The notes: a model not told the origin generated them from the letters alone. Numbered from the stretch's first letter, positions 25,516 to 36,076 are shown. The stretch: 64,000 bases of DNA from Pectobacterium carotovorum (GCA_016415585.1 CP066552.1:1736001-1800000); one strand, 5' to 3'. Numbers and translations are program-made.

Positions 25516-26520
25516 CTACCGGTTTACGTCGGCTGTCGCCTCATTAAGTAGCGTGAGATAGCGTGAACTCGAAATATTCCTGCCGGTGACGACGCAGGCG
25601 GTTTTGCGTCCGCCAATCTCCTTCGCGTAGCGAATGGCTCCCGCGACGGCAGGTACCCCTGAAGGCTCGACAACGTGGCGATGCAGATCGAGCATTGACA
25701 GCATCGCGGCTTTGATTTCGTCTTCAGAGACGGTGAACACGCGATCGACGCGATCACGAACCAGCGGCCAGGTCATCGCGCTGGGCTCTATATAGCCACT
25801 CACACCCTCGGCGATGGAGGGGGCCAGATCGACGGGAATCGCTTCACCCGCTTCTTTCCAGCGAGCGAACGTTGGGCTCGCTTCACTCTGTATGCCCCAC
25901 ACTTCGATAGCGGGGTTGATTGCCTTGGCTGCTGTCGCAATCCCTGAGACCAGTCCGCCGCCGCCGATATTCACCAGGATGATCTCCGCATCCATCCAGT
26001 CTTCCATAATCTCAAGACCGACGGTGCCACCACCCGCAATCATATGTGGGTTATCGTAGGCCGAAACGAAGGTGGCACCAGACTGTTGTGCAGCCACTAT
26101 CGCCGCCTGCCGCGCGTCTTCGATGTCATCAAAGAACGTAATACGCGCACCACAGCCTTTCATGGCTGCGACCTTCATGGGATCTGCCGCGCGTGGTAAA
26201 AAGATGGTTACGGGGATGCCCGCGACCTGCCCGGCATAGGCGAGCCCTAACCCGTGGTTTCCTGCCGTTGGGGCGATGACGCCAACGCGGCGCTGTTCTG
26301 CATCCAGATTGGCAAGAACGTTTGCCGCGCCACGCAGCTTAAAGCTACCGGTCTGCTGAAGATTTTCCATTTTGAGTCGAATTTCTGCACCAACAAGAGC
26401 GGATAATTCCTGCGAGTGGTCTAGCGGTGTTCTGCGTATTGTTGCTTTGATCTGCTGAGAGGCGGCGTAAATGTCCTTCAGCGTTACAGAGTCGGTTGCC
26501 CTTTGGTGTTTGCTTGTCAT
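25516..26520 (-). CDS. PLP-dependent threonine/serine dehydratase
   Basis: A 334-residue fold-type II PLP enzyme that deaminates threonine (or serine) to 2-oxobutyrate (or pyruvate). The PLP lysine is K61 in TGSFKLRGAANVL. The phosphate-binding loop GGGGLVSGIATA and the NHGLGLAYAG segment are intact. It lacks the long C-terminal ACT regulatory domain of IlvA and so is of the catabolic TdcB-like or serine-dehydratase-like type. Its divergent neighbour is an ArsR-type regulator 52 bases away. TdcB itself normally sits in the tdc operon, which is absent here, so I leave the symbol empty. Confidence 0.87.
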   Translation of the reverse strand: MTSKHQRATDSVTLKDIYAASQQIKATIRRTPLDHSQELSALVGAEIRLKMENLQQTGSFKLRGAANVLANLDAEQRRVGVIAPTAGNHGLGLAYAGQVAGIPVTIFLPRAADPMKVAAMKGCGARITFFDDIEDARQAAIVAAQQSGATFVSAYDNPHMIAGGGTVGLEIMEDWMDAEIILVNIGGGGLVSGIATAAKAINPAIEVWGIQSEASPTFARWKEAGEAIPVDLAPSIAEGVSGYIEPSAMTWPLVRDRVDRVFTVSEDEIKAAMLSMLDLHRHVVEPSGVPAVAGAIRYAKEIGGRKTACVVTGRNISSSRYLTLLNEATADVNR

Positions 26521-26572
26521 AGTATTCTCCTATCAACTGTATATGGAAATGATTATATAGGTATTTGGCTAT

Positions 26573-26911
26573 ATGAACAAGCAGGCAACGACAACGGCCG
26601 ACTTGCTGCGAGCGCTCGGCAATGAACAGCGGCTTATCATTCTGGAATGGCTGGCGGATCCCCGTGCACACTTCCCGAAACAGCAGGACGGGGATCTGGT
26701 TAAGGACGGAGTGTGTGTTGGGTTTATCACTGAGAAGATCGGCCTGAGCCAGCCGACCGTCACCGGTCATCTGCAATATCTTTCGAAAGCCGGGATTGTC
26801 ACATCGAAACGCATCAAAAACTGGGTGTTCTACAAACTCGTCCCTGAGCGCTTAGACGAGGCAACCACCGTATTGTCTGAGCTGGTCAAGACAGCCTCTC
26901 GCCAGCAGTAA
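26573..26911 (+). CDS. ArsR-family winged-helix regulator
   Basis: A 112-residue repressor: LLRALGNEQRLIILEWLADP, then ITEKIGLSQPTVTGHLQYLSKAG (recognition helix) and VFYKLVPERLDEA (wing). The metal-binding CxC motif of ArsR/SmtB is absent, and the only cysteine is in the loop DGVCVGF, so it probably senses an organic ligand. It is divergent from the dehydratase gene with a 52-bp gap that contains AT-rich repeats (GTATATGG, TTATATAG, CTATATG) that could be operators. Confidence 0.83.
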   Translation: MNKQATTTADLLRALGNEQRLIILEWLADPRAHFPKQQDGDLVKDGVCVGFITEKIGLSQPTVTGHLQYLSKAGIVTSKRIKNWVFYKLVPERLDEATTVLSELVKTASRQQ

Positions 26912-26926
26912 AGGGCGCTAAAATTA

Positions 26927-27331
26927 TTACTTTCCCTGCGATTTTGGCCTGGCTGTGCGTCCCCGCGCAGCAGATTTGACGGGCACCGTTTGGCCGTATT
27001 CCATCCACCACGCTGTTAATGCTTGCATCGTTGGCCCAAGCCCGCGTGCTTTCGGCGTAATTTCATACTCGACACGTGGAGGCACTTCCGCGAAAACGGT
27101 GCGAGATACCAGACCATCCGTTTCCAGCTCGCGCAGTTGGGCCGTCAGCATGTGTTGAGTAATGCCGGGAATTGCTTTTCGGAGTTCTCCGAAGCGATAA
27201 ATCCGTTGATTGAGCAACCACATAATTTCTAGTTTCCACTTGCCTGCCAGCAGCCCAAATGCCCGGCGCATTTCCTCGTGCATGTTGATCTCAGGGGTGC
27301 CATTAGTCTTGTTTTCCATACTAACCATCAT
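26927..27331 (-). CDS. HxlR-family transcriptional regulator (second copy)
   Basis: A 134-residue winged-helix protein: MRRAFGLLAGKWKLEIMWLL, FGELRKAIPGITQHMLTAQL, then PPRVEYEITPKARGL, with a basic C-terminal tail (RGRTARPKSQGK). No cysteine is visible in the core, so its sensing differs from the electrophile-sensing members. It is divergent from a DoxX-like membrane gene and an NAD(P)-binding gene, the likely targets. Start could be at 27331 or at an ATG a few codons further in. Confidence 0.86.
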   Translation of the reverse strand: MMVSMENKTNGTPEINMHEEMRRAFGLLAGKWKLEIMWLLNQRIYRFGELRKAIPGITQHMLTAQLRELETDGLVSRTVFAEVPPRVEYEITPKARGLGPTMQALTAWWMEYGQTVPVKSAARGRTARPKSQGK

Positions 27332-27408
27332 TATTTCATCCTACTTGCGGTAATTCATGTTAGCAGACATTCTGCGCCAACATTGGTAAACACGCTTAAG
27401 GAAATGTC

Positions 27409-27834
27409 ATGCAAGCACACTACATTTACTGGGTCAGTACCGCACTGTTGTCACTGCTGTATATCGCCTCCGCGACGATATACCTCACCAAAAGAGAGTG
27501 GGTCCGCCAGACGATAATTAACTTTGGTTATCCCGGTTATCTTGTGCCGATCCTCACCACAGTGAAGCTCCTCGCTGTCGCTACCATCCTCTCCCGCATT
27601 AGCGTGCCGCTCAGCGATCTGGCCTATGCGGGCATGTTCTTTCATCTGCTTCTTTCGGCTATTGCGCATATTGGCGTGCGCAAACCTAGCGGCGCATTAC
27701 CCGCAGGACTGGGGCTGGTCTTTTTGCTCGTTTCATTTGCCACCCAAAATACAGCGCACGACACTTCTTCGCCCTATGGCGGCGTTATCGCGTGGCAACA
27801 CCTGACGTTCAGCGGACAGGGGAGCGCGCACTGA
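27409..27834 (+). CDS. DoxX-like membrane protein
   Basis: A 141-residue inner-membrane protein with four predicted helices (first about residues 5-25, then 45-65, 70-90, 98-115). The segment IINFGYPGYLVPILTTVKLLAV is the DoxX_2 pattern; these proteins often accompany HxlR-controlled oxidoreductases. ACGCTTAAGGAAATGTC provides an AAGGAA site before the ATG. The next gene, an NAD(P)-binding oxidoreductase, follows after about 120 bases. Confidence 0.82.
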   Translation: MQAHYIYWVSTALLSLLYIASATIYLTKREWVRQTIINFGYPGYLVPILTTVKLLAVATILSRISVPLSDLAYAGMFFHLLLSAIAHIGVRKPSGALPAGLGLVFLLVSFATQNTAHDTSSPYGGVIAWQHLTFSGQGSAH

Positions 27835-27953
27835 AGCGTCTGAGTCTGGTAAGCCGTCGGTTATTACTGACTCGCTTACCTGCCGATGGCAGCCTTGTTT
27901 TTTGACATTTCACATCTTGGTTATTCATTTTGATAAATACATAAAGGTGCAAC

Positions 27954-28589
27954 ATGAAAGTGACATTGTTCGGCGCGACGGGGAAGACAGGGCGTTATTT
28001 AATCGCCGAAGGCCTTAAACGTGGAATTGAACTGACGATATTTGCGCGCACAGGTTCTTTATTTGAAGATTCAAACGTCCGCGTTATTCGCGGTGAATTC
28101 ACGGACAAAGAAGCGTTAAAAGACGCTATTCAGGGCGCAGATGCTGTGTTGTCCGCGCTTGGCCCAACCGCATTCAAGCACCCTAAAGCGTTACCGATTA
28201 CCCAAGCGATGCAATCCATTATTACGGTGATGAAACAGGAAAATGTCACCCGCCTGATTGCTATATCGACCGGAACGGCGGCTGACCCAGACGACGGTTC
28301 GGACTGGAGAATTCGGTTGCCTGCATGGTTGATCAAAATAATGATGGCGAGCGCTTATCAGGACATTATTGCTCTCGCAAAAACAATCCGCGCCTCGGAA
28401 TTAGATTGGACGTTGGTCCGCGTCGCTTTTCTTAATAATAATCCTGCGTCGAGTTACCTCAACGTGGGGCTTTATGGTAAGACCAAACACACCATGATGT
28501 TATCGCGGGAAGAAGTAGCGACGTTCATGTTCGATCAGCTATTCGATGGACAATTTATAAAGATGGCACCAGGAATTAGCACCGGATGA
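27954..28589 (+). CDS. NAD(P)-binding oxidoreductase, NmrA-like atypical SDR
   Basis: A 211-residue Rossmann-fold protein: VTLFGATGKTGRYLIAEGLK carries GxxGxxG at the start, ADAVLSALGPTA follows, and VTRLIAISTGTAADPDDG is the mid-core. It differs from the gene at 23438 in sequence but shares the family and the HxlR-linked context. The substrate is unknown. AAAGGTGC precedes the ATG. Confidence 0.84.
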   Translation: MKVTLFGATGKTGRYLIAEGLKRGIELTIFARTGSLFEDSNVRVIRGEFTDKEALKDAIQGADAVLSALGPTAFKHPKALPITQAMQSIITVMKQENVTRLIAISTGTAADPDDGSDWRIRLPAWLIKIMMASAYQDIIALAKTIRASELDWTLVRVAFLNNNPASSYLNVGLYGKTKHTMMLSREEVATFMFDQLFDGQFIKMAPGISTG

Positions 28590-28808
28590 AATACGTCTAC
28601 AGTATTGCTCCAGCGTGAATGTAGTCGCATTGTTTCTAATTCATTACTCGTCCAAATCAGCCGGTTTGGAGCGTATCTAACCAGTGGGTGACCGTTTCGG
28701 TCGTTTTTCTTTCCTGATCGCATTCAATAACGAGTGGCTTTCTCCATCGGTTCTCTGGTGTCAGGTTCCTTATCGTTCCGATGATGGACAAGTTTAATGT
28801 GTTACTCG

Positions 28809-30008
28809 CTAACTGGCTGTCTTCGTGACTGGTGTGGTGAGTGCGATTACCGCGCTGGCTGCGGTAAACAAGGCGATGATCCACGCCATTGTCCACGGCG
28901 TCCCATCGCTCAGTAGCGCAAGCAGCAAGGAGGAGATAATGCCGCTGCCGTACTGTAGCGCCCCTATTAATGCTGACGCAGAACCGGCCATGTTTGGCAC
29001 CGCATCAAGTGCGGCGGCTGTTGACGTTGCGGCGATGATGCCGTTCATCGAAAAGAACACGAACACCGAGACCACAATCAGAATTATTCCCCCGATATGC
29101 AGTTTCGTACCTATAGCCAGAATGAACGATGCGGCGGCTGCGATCAGCACGGCAAATTTAAGCAGTCTTTCTAGCGAGTAGCGCTGAACCAGATGACGGT
29201 TTACCACGCTCATGCCCATAACACCGACGATATTCAGCGCAAATAGCCAGCCGTAATGCTGTGGATCGATACCGAAGTAGGTGATGTAGACAAAGGCCGA
29301 ACCGGTAATAAAGGCGTAGGCGGCAACATAATAGAACGTCAGGCATAAGGTGAAACGCATGAAGTTCGCGTTCGTCAGCAGCGCGTAATAGTTGCGAAAG
29401 GCGCTGGGCAACGACGCTTTCACTCGCCTGTCTGCGGGAAGCGTTTCGGGCAGCCAGCGTAATGAAATCAGCATAGCGATGCCAATCACCGTCAGCAGCC
29501 AAAAAATGGCGTGCCATGATGTCACGTTGATCAATTGCCCGCCGAGTAGCGGCCCGGCAATCGGCGCAATCGCCATCACGATCATGAGCGTTGAGAGCAT
29601 TTGCGCTGCGCGAGTACGGCTAAAGAGGTCGCGAATCATCGCACGAGCCAGCATCGGGCCTGTACATGCTCCCAGCGCCTGAAAGATACGCCAAAAAACG
29701 ATCTGCGGCATATCTGTAGACAGGGCGCAGCCGACGGAGCCGATGATAAACAGAACCATACCAATAAACAGCGGTATTCGGCGGCCCAGATGATCGCTTA
29801 ACGGTCCCCAAATCAGCTGTGCGATGCAAAAGCCGATTAAAAAGCCAGTGATGGTTAGCTCTGCATTCCCCTGCAAATCCTTCGCCATGATGGGCATAGC
29901 CGGTAAATAAATGTCTGTCGATAAAGAGGTAAACGCCATCAGTGCACTGAGAATGGCAATAAAAAATAGCCCTGACGTTTTTTCTGGGCGCGTCTGAATT
30001 TGAGTCAT
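28809..30008 (-). CDS. Bcr/CflA-family multidrug MFS exporter
   Basis: A 399-residue, 12-helix drug/H+ antiporter. Motif D1 is in LSTDIYLPAMPIMAKDL, motif A in WGPLSDHLGRRIPLFIG, motif B in IVFWRIFQALGACTGPMLAR and motif C in APIAGPLLGGQLI. These are the signatures of Bcr, exporting bicyclomycin, sulfonamides or similar compounds. It stands alone, preceded by a second MFS gene in the same direction (30177), about 170 bases apart. Confidence 0.9.
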   Translation of the reverse strand: MTQIQTRPEKTSGLFFIAILSALMAFTSLSTDIYLPAMPIMAKDLQGNAELTITGFLIGFCIAQLIWGPLSDHLGRRIPLFIGMVLFIIGSVGCALSTDMPQIVFWRIFQALGACTGPMLARAMIRDLFSRTRAAQMLSTLMIVMAIAPIAGPLLGGQLINVTSWHAIFWLLTVIGIAMLISLRWLPETLPADRRVKASLPSAFRNYYALLTNANFMRFTLCLTFYYVAAYAFITGSAFVYITYFGIDPQHYGWLFALNIVGVMGMSVVNRHLVQRYSLERLLKFAVLIAAAASFILAIGTKLHIGGIILIVVSVFVFFSMNGIIAATSTAAALDAVPNMAGSASALIGALQYGSGIISSLLLALLSDGTPWTMAWIIALFTAASAVIALTTPVTKTAS

Positions 30009-30176
30009 ATCTGTCCATTTGGTTTTATATTCTTTGGATTATCTTACTGGGATTACGCCCCGTGATAATCGTGCGCGACTGGATAGACGTTATGAATGAT
30101 GCTCATAAATCAGCGGTGATTTATACCGGGAAAGGGGCGCTGTCGCCCCGAATTCAAAAGGTGCATGTCTGATCTG

Positions 30177-31412
30177 TTATCGGGTGGCCTGTTTCCACTT
30201 TGGTAGTCGGGTAAATGCGATGGCGACAAGCACCATACCGCCAGCCAGAAAGAAGGTGAGCTGCATGCCATTCGCGAGGGCAGCGGGTGCAGCATGGGTA
30301 AAATCTTCCGTGCCGACCCCTAAAGCGAAAACCTGCCCCATGATCGAGGCACCGGCGATCAACCCAATATTGCGCGACAGGTTGAGCAGGCCAGAAATGG
30401 TACCGCGCTGGTTTCCGGGAACCTCGGCAAGGGTGGCGGTGTTGTTGGCCGCCTGAAAGAGCTGGTAGCCCGGCGTCAGGACAATAATGGCAAGAATGTA
30501 TCCCGTGACGCCGAGCAGATTGGGCAGGATCGCCAGCATAAAGGTGCCGGTAACCACGAGAGAGAGCCCAGCGGTGAGAGCCCGTCTAAACCCCCAGGTA
30601 TCAACCAATCGCCCTGATGGAATCCCGCTAAAGGTCGCAACGGCAGGGCCAATGGCCATCACCAGTCCCACCAGCGTTTCCTTCAGTCCAAGACCCAGGC
30701 CAAGATAGTAGGGGCCAACGATTAACGTCGTCATAATAACGGCAGTGACGGCCGCATTGATTGTGAGATTCGGCAACAGCGTAGTGTTCCATAACGACAA
30801 TCCCCCTGAGAGCGACGCTTTTTCCTTCACCGGCGTGGCTGGCAGTAGAGTAAAGGCCATGAACAGAACGATCGTGACCAGTGGGATCTGTATCCAGAAC
30901 AGGCTACGCCATCCCGCTATTGCAAGCAGGAATCCCCCAACAGAAGGGCCAAGCGCAGTACCCAGTGCGGATACTGTTCCCACTATCCCCATTGCTCGCC
31001 CGGCATGCTTCTCCCCAGCTGTCTGCCTCAGCAGTGCCATGCCGAGCGTCATCAGAAAGGCCGCACTGATCCCCTGAAATGCTCTTGCCGCGATAAGTTG
31101 CCACAGTTGGGGGGCAATGGCGCATAGTAGCGAAGCGATGGCGAAGAGCCCAAGACCAGTGATGAACACGGGCTTCAGCCCATAGCGATCGCCAAGGCGA
31201 CCCGCGATCACAACTGAAAGTGCCATGGCTGCAAGATAGGCGATCACCACGGCCTGCACCTGCGCGAAGGGCGCTGAAAATACCGCTGTCAGCGTCGGAA
31301 GGGCAATATTGGCAATGCTTGTCCCCAGCGAGGCTGACAGTATTGCGAGCGCCAGTGTGAGGGTGATCCCCGGTTTGGCCTGATCTGGTTCGTCCGGTTG
31401 GTTAATTGTCAT
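30177..31412 (-). CDS. MFS drug exporter controlled by the divergent MerR gene
   Basis: A 411-residue, 12-helix major facilitator: ASLGTSIANIALPTL at helix 1, GRLGDRYGLKPVFITG (motif A), LIAARAFQGISAAFL and TALGPSVGGFLLA (motif C). It is closest to drug-resistance transporters of the QacA/EmrB side of the family, though with 12 helices. It is divergent from a MerR-type regulator, and the intergenic region contains a MerR-type promoter driving this gene. Substrate unknown. Confidence 0.86.
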   Translation of the reverse strand: MTINQPDEPDQAKPGITLTLALAILSASLGTSIANIALPTLTAVFSAPFAQVQAVVIAYLAAMALSVVIAGRLGDRYGLKPVFITGLGLFAIASLLCAIAPQLWQLIAARAFQGISAAFLMTLGMALLRQTAGEKHAGRAMGIVGTVSALGTALGPSVGGFLLAIAGWRSLFWIQIPLVTIVLFMAFTLLPATPVKEKASLSGGLSLWNTTLLPNLTINAAVTAVIMTTLIVGPYYLGLGLGLKETLVGLVMAIGPAVATFSGIPSGRLVDTWGFRRALTAGLSLVVTGTFMLAILPNLLGVTGYILAIIVLTPGYQLFQAANNTATLAEVPGNQRGTISGLLNLSRNIGLIAGASIMGQVFALGVGTEDFTHAAPAALANGMQLTFFLAGGMVLVAIAFTRLPKWKQATR

Positions 31413-31445
31413 TTTTTATCCTTGTCAGAATGTGGGTTCCAGAGC

Positions 31446-31476
31446 ATGCTACGAATTAAAGTCGACTTGAGGTCAA
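31446..31476 (-). promoter_or_regulatory. MerR-type promoter with 19-bp spacer and dyad operator
   Basis: On the minus strand TTGACC (-35, 31471-31476) and TAGCAT (-10, 31446-31451) are separated by exactly 19 bp. The spacer carries the imperfect dyad CTCAAGTCGACTTTAA. The elongated spacer with a centred dyad is the hallmark of promoters that MerR-family activators untwist. Direction and position fit the MFS exporter gene at 31412. The regulator's ATG lies 2 bases to the right. Confidence 0.8.
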
Positions 31477-31478
31477 GC

Positions 31479-31934
31479 ATGAAATTTCTGGATATAGGCG
31501 AAATCGCGGAGAAGAGTGGGATCAAGCCTTCGGCGCTGCGTTATTACGAGGAGATTGGGCTGATTGCGTCGGTGTCTCGGAATGGGCTCCGGCGGCAGTT
31601 TCCTGCCGACGTGCTGCTGCAACTTAGGTTGATTACGATGGGGAAATCGGCGGGGTTCTCACTGCAAGAAATCGCTGGCATGTTTAACAAGGATGGGATG
31701 CCGGACTTGCCCCGCGCCGCGCTGCATCAGAAAGCCGACGACATCGATCGGCAAATTCAGGAGTTGAAGGTATTGCGTGACACGCTGCGGCACGTCGCCG
31801 ACTGTTCTGCGCCATCGCATATGGAATGTCCGACGTTCAGGAAGCTCGTTGAAACCACGCACCGAAGAGGCCAGATGCAGGATAAAACGAGTAAGCCAGC
31901 CACGCGAAAGGTGCCTCCGAAGGTGAAAAAATAA
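31479..31934 (+). CDS. MerR-family regulator (SoxR-like)
   Basis: A 151-residue regulator. The helix-turn-helix and wing are FLDIGEIAEKSGIKPSALRY followed by YEEIGLIASVSRNGLRRQFP. A dimerisation helix follows (ALHQKADDIDRQIQELKVLR), and the tail has DCSAPSHMECPTFRKL with two cysteines (CSAPSHMEC). These cysteines recall the SoxR cluster region, but the spacing and number do not match a 2Fe-2S site, so it may sense something else. The start at 31479 overlaps the operator for the divergent exporter. Confidence 0.86.
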   Translation: MKFLDIGEIAEKSGIKPSALRYYEEIGLIASVSRNGLRRQFPADVLLQLRLITMGKSAGFSLQEIAGMFNKDGMPDLPRAALHQKADDIDRQIQELKVLRDTLRHVADCSAPSHMECPTFRKLVETTHRRGQMQDKTSKPATRKVPPKVKK

Positions 31935-32118
31935 AGCGTAATTCGCTGTCCGTGGCGAATGCCCCTATGCTGGCGGACCCGCATATATCGGATATGCAAC
32001 CGGTTTCTTATTTCTGTTCATGCCCTCTTTTTTCCTCTAGAATTTCTGCCATTCGGCGTGCGCTAAATCCAATCAATATCAGGCGGACGCGCGATTATCG
32101 ATAACGAATCAGCATTGA

Positions 32119-33570
<1,452 letters not shown>

Positions 33571-33731
33571 ATGGATATTTCCCGGTGCTGGGGGTATGGG
33601 CATCGGGAATGTTTTTTCACAGACCAGAAATTTATCGTCCAGACTTAACCCAAAGACGTAGTCTGCGCAGGCATTGTGCTTTACACTGCGCGCTGCAAAA
33701 ACTGAGTAGATAAACGATTACGTAGGCGGTA

Positions 33732-34214
33732 ATGGCGATGAACGGAACGATCACAACTTGGTTTAAAGATAAGGGCTTTGGATTTATCAAAGATGAAAAC
33801 GGTGAGAACCGTTATTTTCATGTGATTAAGGTCGCCAACCCCGATCTGATTAAGAAAGATGCGGCGGTCACTTTCGAGCCCACCACGAATAACAAGGGGC
33901 TGTCAGCGTATGCTGTGAAAGTCCTACCGGAAAGCAAATACATCTATATCGCCGGTGAGCGTATCAAGCTCACGTCGATCAGATCTTATGTGGTTTACAG
34001 CGAAGAAGTACCTGCTGATACGCACATTGATAAAGACAATACGGTGCTGTCAGTAGGAATATTGATGAATAGCATCAAGCCGAAAGCAGCCACTAAGCCC
34101 GATGAAATGCGCTCGCTGAAAAAACTGGCGATCACCACCTTTCAGGGTACAACGTTAATCTTCTCGGAAGATGAGATAGACGTGGATGCCACGGTGAAAC
34201 TGCTCAAGGTCTGA
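33732..34214 (+). CDS. Cold-shock-domain protein with C-terminal extension
   Basis: A 160-residue nucleic-acid-binding protein. Residues 1-65 form an OB-fold: MNGTITTWFKDKGFGFIKDE (RNP1-like) and ENRYFHVIKV (RNP2-like, with His in place of the usual VF pattern). The remaining 95 residues form an unclassified extension, so it is over twice the size of a normal Csp. Family function is RNA binding or chaperoning; the extension's role is unknown. No operon partners. Confidence 0.82.
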   Translation: MAMNGTITTWFKDKGFGFIKDENGENRYFHVIKVANPDLIKKDAAVTFEPTTNNKGLSAYAVKVLPESKYIYIAGERIKLTSIRSYVVYSEEVPADTHIDKDNTVLSVGILMNSIKPKAATKPDEMRSLKKLAITTFQGTTLIFSEDEIDVDATVKLLKV

Positions 34215-34389
34215 AATCATTTGGGTTGACCCCGTGCCGAAATCCTGCGTCATGCATAAGCAGAATTTCGGCATCGCTTCTGATAGCCTTCAAGCTCAAG
34301 CCGCACCGCGTTCGGGTCCTGCAATCTGGCGCAGCCTCAAAAATTACAGGTATAATCCTGTGAATTATTCCACGGGTTTAGGAACGAAG

Positions 34390-34929
34390 ATGACAAAGCT
34401 CACCTTACAAGAGCAGATGCTAAAAGCTGGATTAGTGACCAGCAAAAGAATGGCCAAAGTTCAAAGAACGGCGAAAAAATCACGGGTTCAGGCTCGTGAG
34501 GCAAGAGAGGCTGTGGAAGAAAATAAAAAAGCACAGCTTGAGCGTGATAAACAGCTAAGCGAACAACAAAAACAAGCGGTTTTATCTAAAGAGTATAAAG
34601 CTCAGGTGAAGCAACTTATTGAAATGAATAGAATCAATATTTCAAAAGGCGATATTGATTTTAACTTCACCGATAATAATTTAATTAAGAAAATAACGGT
34701 GGATAAGCTGACTCAAGCTCAGCTAATTAGCGGTCGTCTCGCCATCGCTCGTTTGGTGGTTGATAGCAGCGGTGAGAATCAATACGTTATTATCCCTGCG
34801 AGCGTAGCCGATAAAATTGCGCAGCGAGATGCGAACAGTATTGTATTAAATAGTGCGCTGAGTCAGGAAGAGCAGGATGAAGACGATCCATATGCTGATT
34901 TTAAAGTGCCTGATGATTTAATGTGGTAA
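34390..34929 (+). CDS. yaiL: DUF2058 nucleoprotein-like protein YaiL
   Basis: A 179-residue cytoplasmic protein with a basic, coiled N-terminal half (MTKLTLQEQMLKAGLVTSKR, then KKSRVQAREAREAVEENKKA) and an acidic end (EEQDEDDPYADFKVPDDLMW). This layout is characteristic of the conserved YaiL family, linked to nucleic-acid association but of unproven function. I use the ATG at 34390, which fits the family start; upstream codons are open to 34234. A clean terminator follows. Confidence 0.88.
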   Translation: MTKLTLQEQMLKAGLVTSKRMAKVQRTAKKSRVQAREAREAVEENKKAQLERDKQLSEQQKQAVLSKEYKAQVKQLIEMNRINISKGDIDFNFTDNNLIKKITVDKLTQAQLISGRLAIARLVVDSSGENQYVIIPASVADKIAQRDANSIVLNSALSQEEQDEDDPYADFKVPDDLMW

Positions 34930-34957
34930 TTAACGTTTTTGCCGATGCGTATATGAT

Positions 34958-34982
34958 GAAAAGCCCTTACGGGCTTTTCATT
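34958..34982 (+). terminator. Rho-independent terminator after yaiL
   Basis: GAAAAGCCC/GGGCTTTTC stem with a TTAC loop ends in a T-rich 3' side. It can work for yaiL and, on the opposite strand, for the convergent mesD gene. Confidence 0.85.
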
Positions 34983-35044
34983 AAGGCTTATGTATCGCTC
35001 AATTCGGACTGAACTCGCTTCAAGTGATTTACTACTTGGCGACG

Positions 35045-36076
35045 TTATTTAGCCAAGAGTTCTTTTCGGACGATTTTCGCACCCGCACTTAACGCATTGA
35101 GTTTGCCTTTTGCGACGTGACGAGATAAGGGGGCCATACCACAGTTGGTAGACGGATAGAGTTTGTCGGCATCCACAAATTGAAGCGCTTTTCGTAACGT
35201 ATCGGCGACTTCCTCTGGTGTCTCAATGATATTGGTTGCCACGTCAATGGCGCCTACCATCACTTTTTTACCGCGAATGAGTTCAATAAGATCCATTGGA
35301 ACACGGGAGTTCTGACATTCCAGTGAAATGATATCGATAGCCGATTTTTGCAGTTTAGGAAAAATTTCTTCATATTGCCGCCACTCGGATCCCAGCGTCT
35401 TTTTCCAATCGGTATTAGCTTTGATGCCATAGCCATAGCAAATATGCACCGCAGTTTCACACTTAAGCCCTTCAACGGCTCTTTCTAAAGCGGCAATTCC
35501 CCAATCATTCACCTCATCAAAGAAAACATTAAATGCGGGCTCATCAAACTGGATAATATCGACACCCGCAGCTTCTAACTCTTTGGCTTCTTGATTAAGA
35601 ATTTTGGCGAATTCCCAGGCGAGTTTTTCGCGACTTTTATAGTGGCTATCATAGAGCGTATCGATCATCGTCATTGGACCCGGCAGAGCCCATTTAATTG
35701 GTTGCGTGGTTTGCTGACGTAAGAACTTGGCGTCTTCAACAAAAACGGGCTTCTGGCGCACCACCGCACCAATGACTGTTGGTACACTCGCGTCATAGCG
35801 ATTACGAATTTTAACGATCTCACGTTTCTCGAAATCAACACCGCTGAGGTGTTCAATAAACGTCGTGACAAAATGTTGACGCGTTTGCTCGCCATCACTG
35901 ACAATATCAATACCTGCCTGTTGTTGATCTGCCAGGCTCAAACGTAGAGCGTCTTGTTTGCCCTCAACCAGTTCCTCACCTTGCAATTTCCAGGGTGACC
36001 AAAGTGTTTCAGGCTGCGCGAGCCAAGAGGGTTTCGGTAAGCTGCCAGCAGTTGAAGTGGGTAACAATATTTTCAT
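35045..36076 (-). CDS. mesD: MetE-core folate-independent methionine synthase MesD
   Basis: A 343-residue zinc-dependent methyltransferase covering only the catalytic core of MetE (MetE itself is about 755 residues). It has VSDGEQTRQHFVTTFIEHL, the homocysteine-face segment QFDEPAFNVFFDE, the zinc ligand histidine and cysteine in TAVHICYGYG, and the C-terminal cysteine in YPSTNCGMAPLS. The folate-binding N-terminal half is missing. The partner DUF1852 gene lies 28 bases upstream on the same strand. Family knowledge: MesD proteins make methionine without methyl-folate and need MesX (DUF1852) and oxygen. I start at 36076 (MKILLPTSTAGSLPKPSW); the frame continues to 36226. Confidence 0.85.
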   Translation of the reverse strand: MKILLPTSTAGSLPKPSWLAQPETLWSPWKLQGEELVEGKQDALRLSLADQQQAGIDIVSDGEQTRQHFVTTFIEHLSGVDFEKREIVKIRNRYDASVPTVIGAVVRQKPVFVEDAKFLRQQTTQPIKWALPGPMTMIDTLYDSHYKSREKLAWEFAKILNQEAKELEAAGVDIIQFDEPAFNVFFDEVNDWGIAALERAVEGLKCETAVHICYGYGIKANTDWKKTLGSEWRQYEEIFPKLQKSAIDIISLECQNSRVPMDLIELIRGKKVMVGAIDVATNIIETPEEVADTLRKALQFVDADKLYPSTNCGMAPLSRHVAKGKLNALSAGAKIVRKELLAK

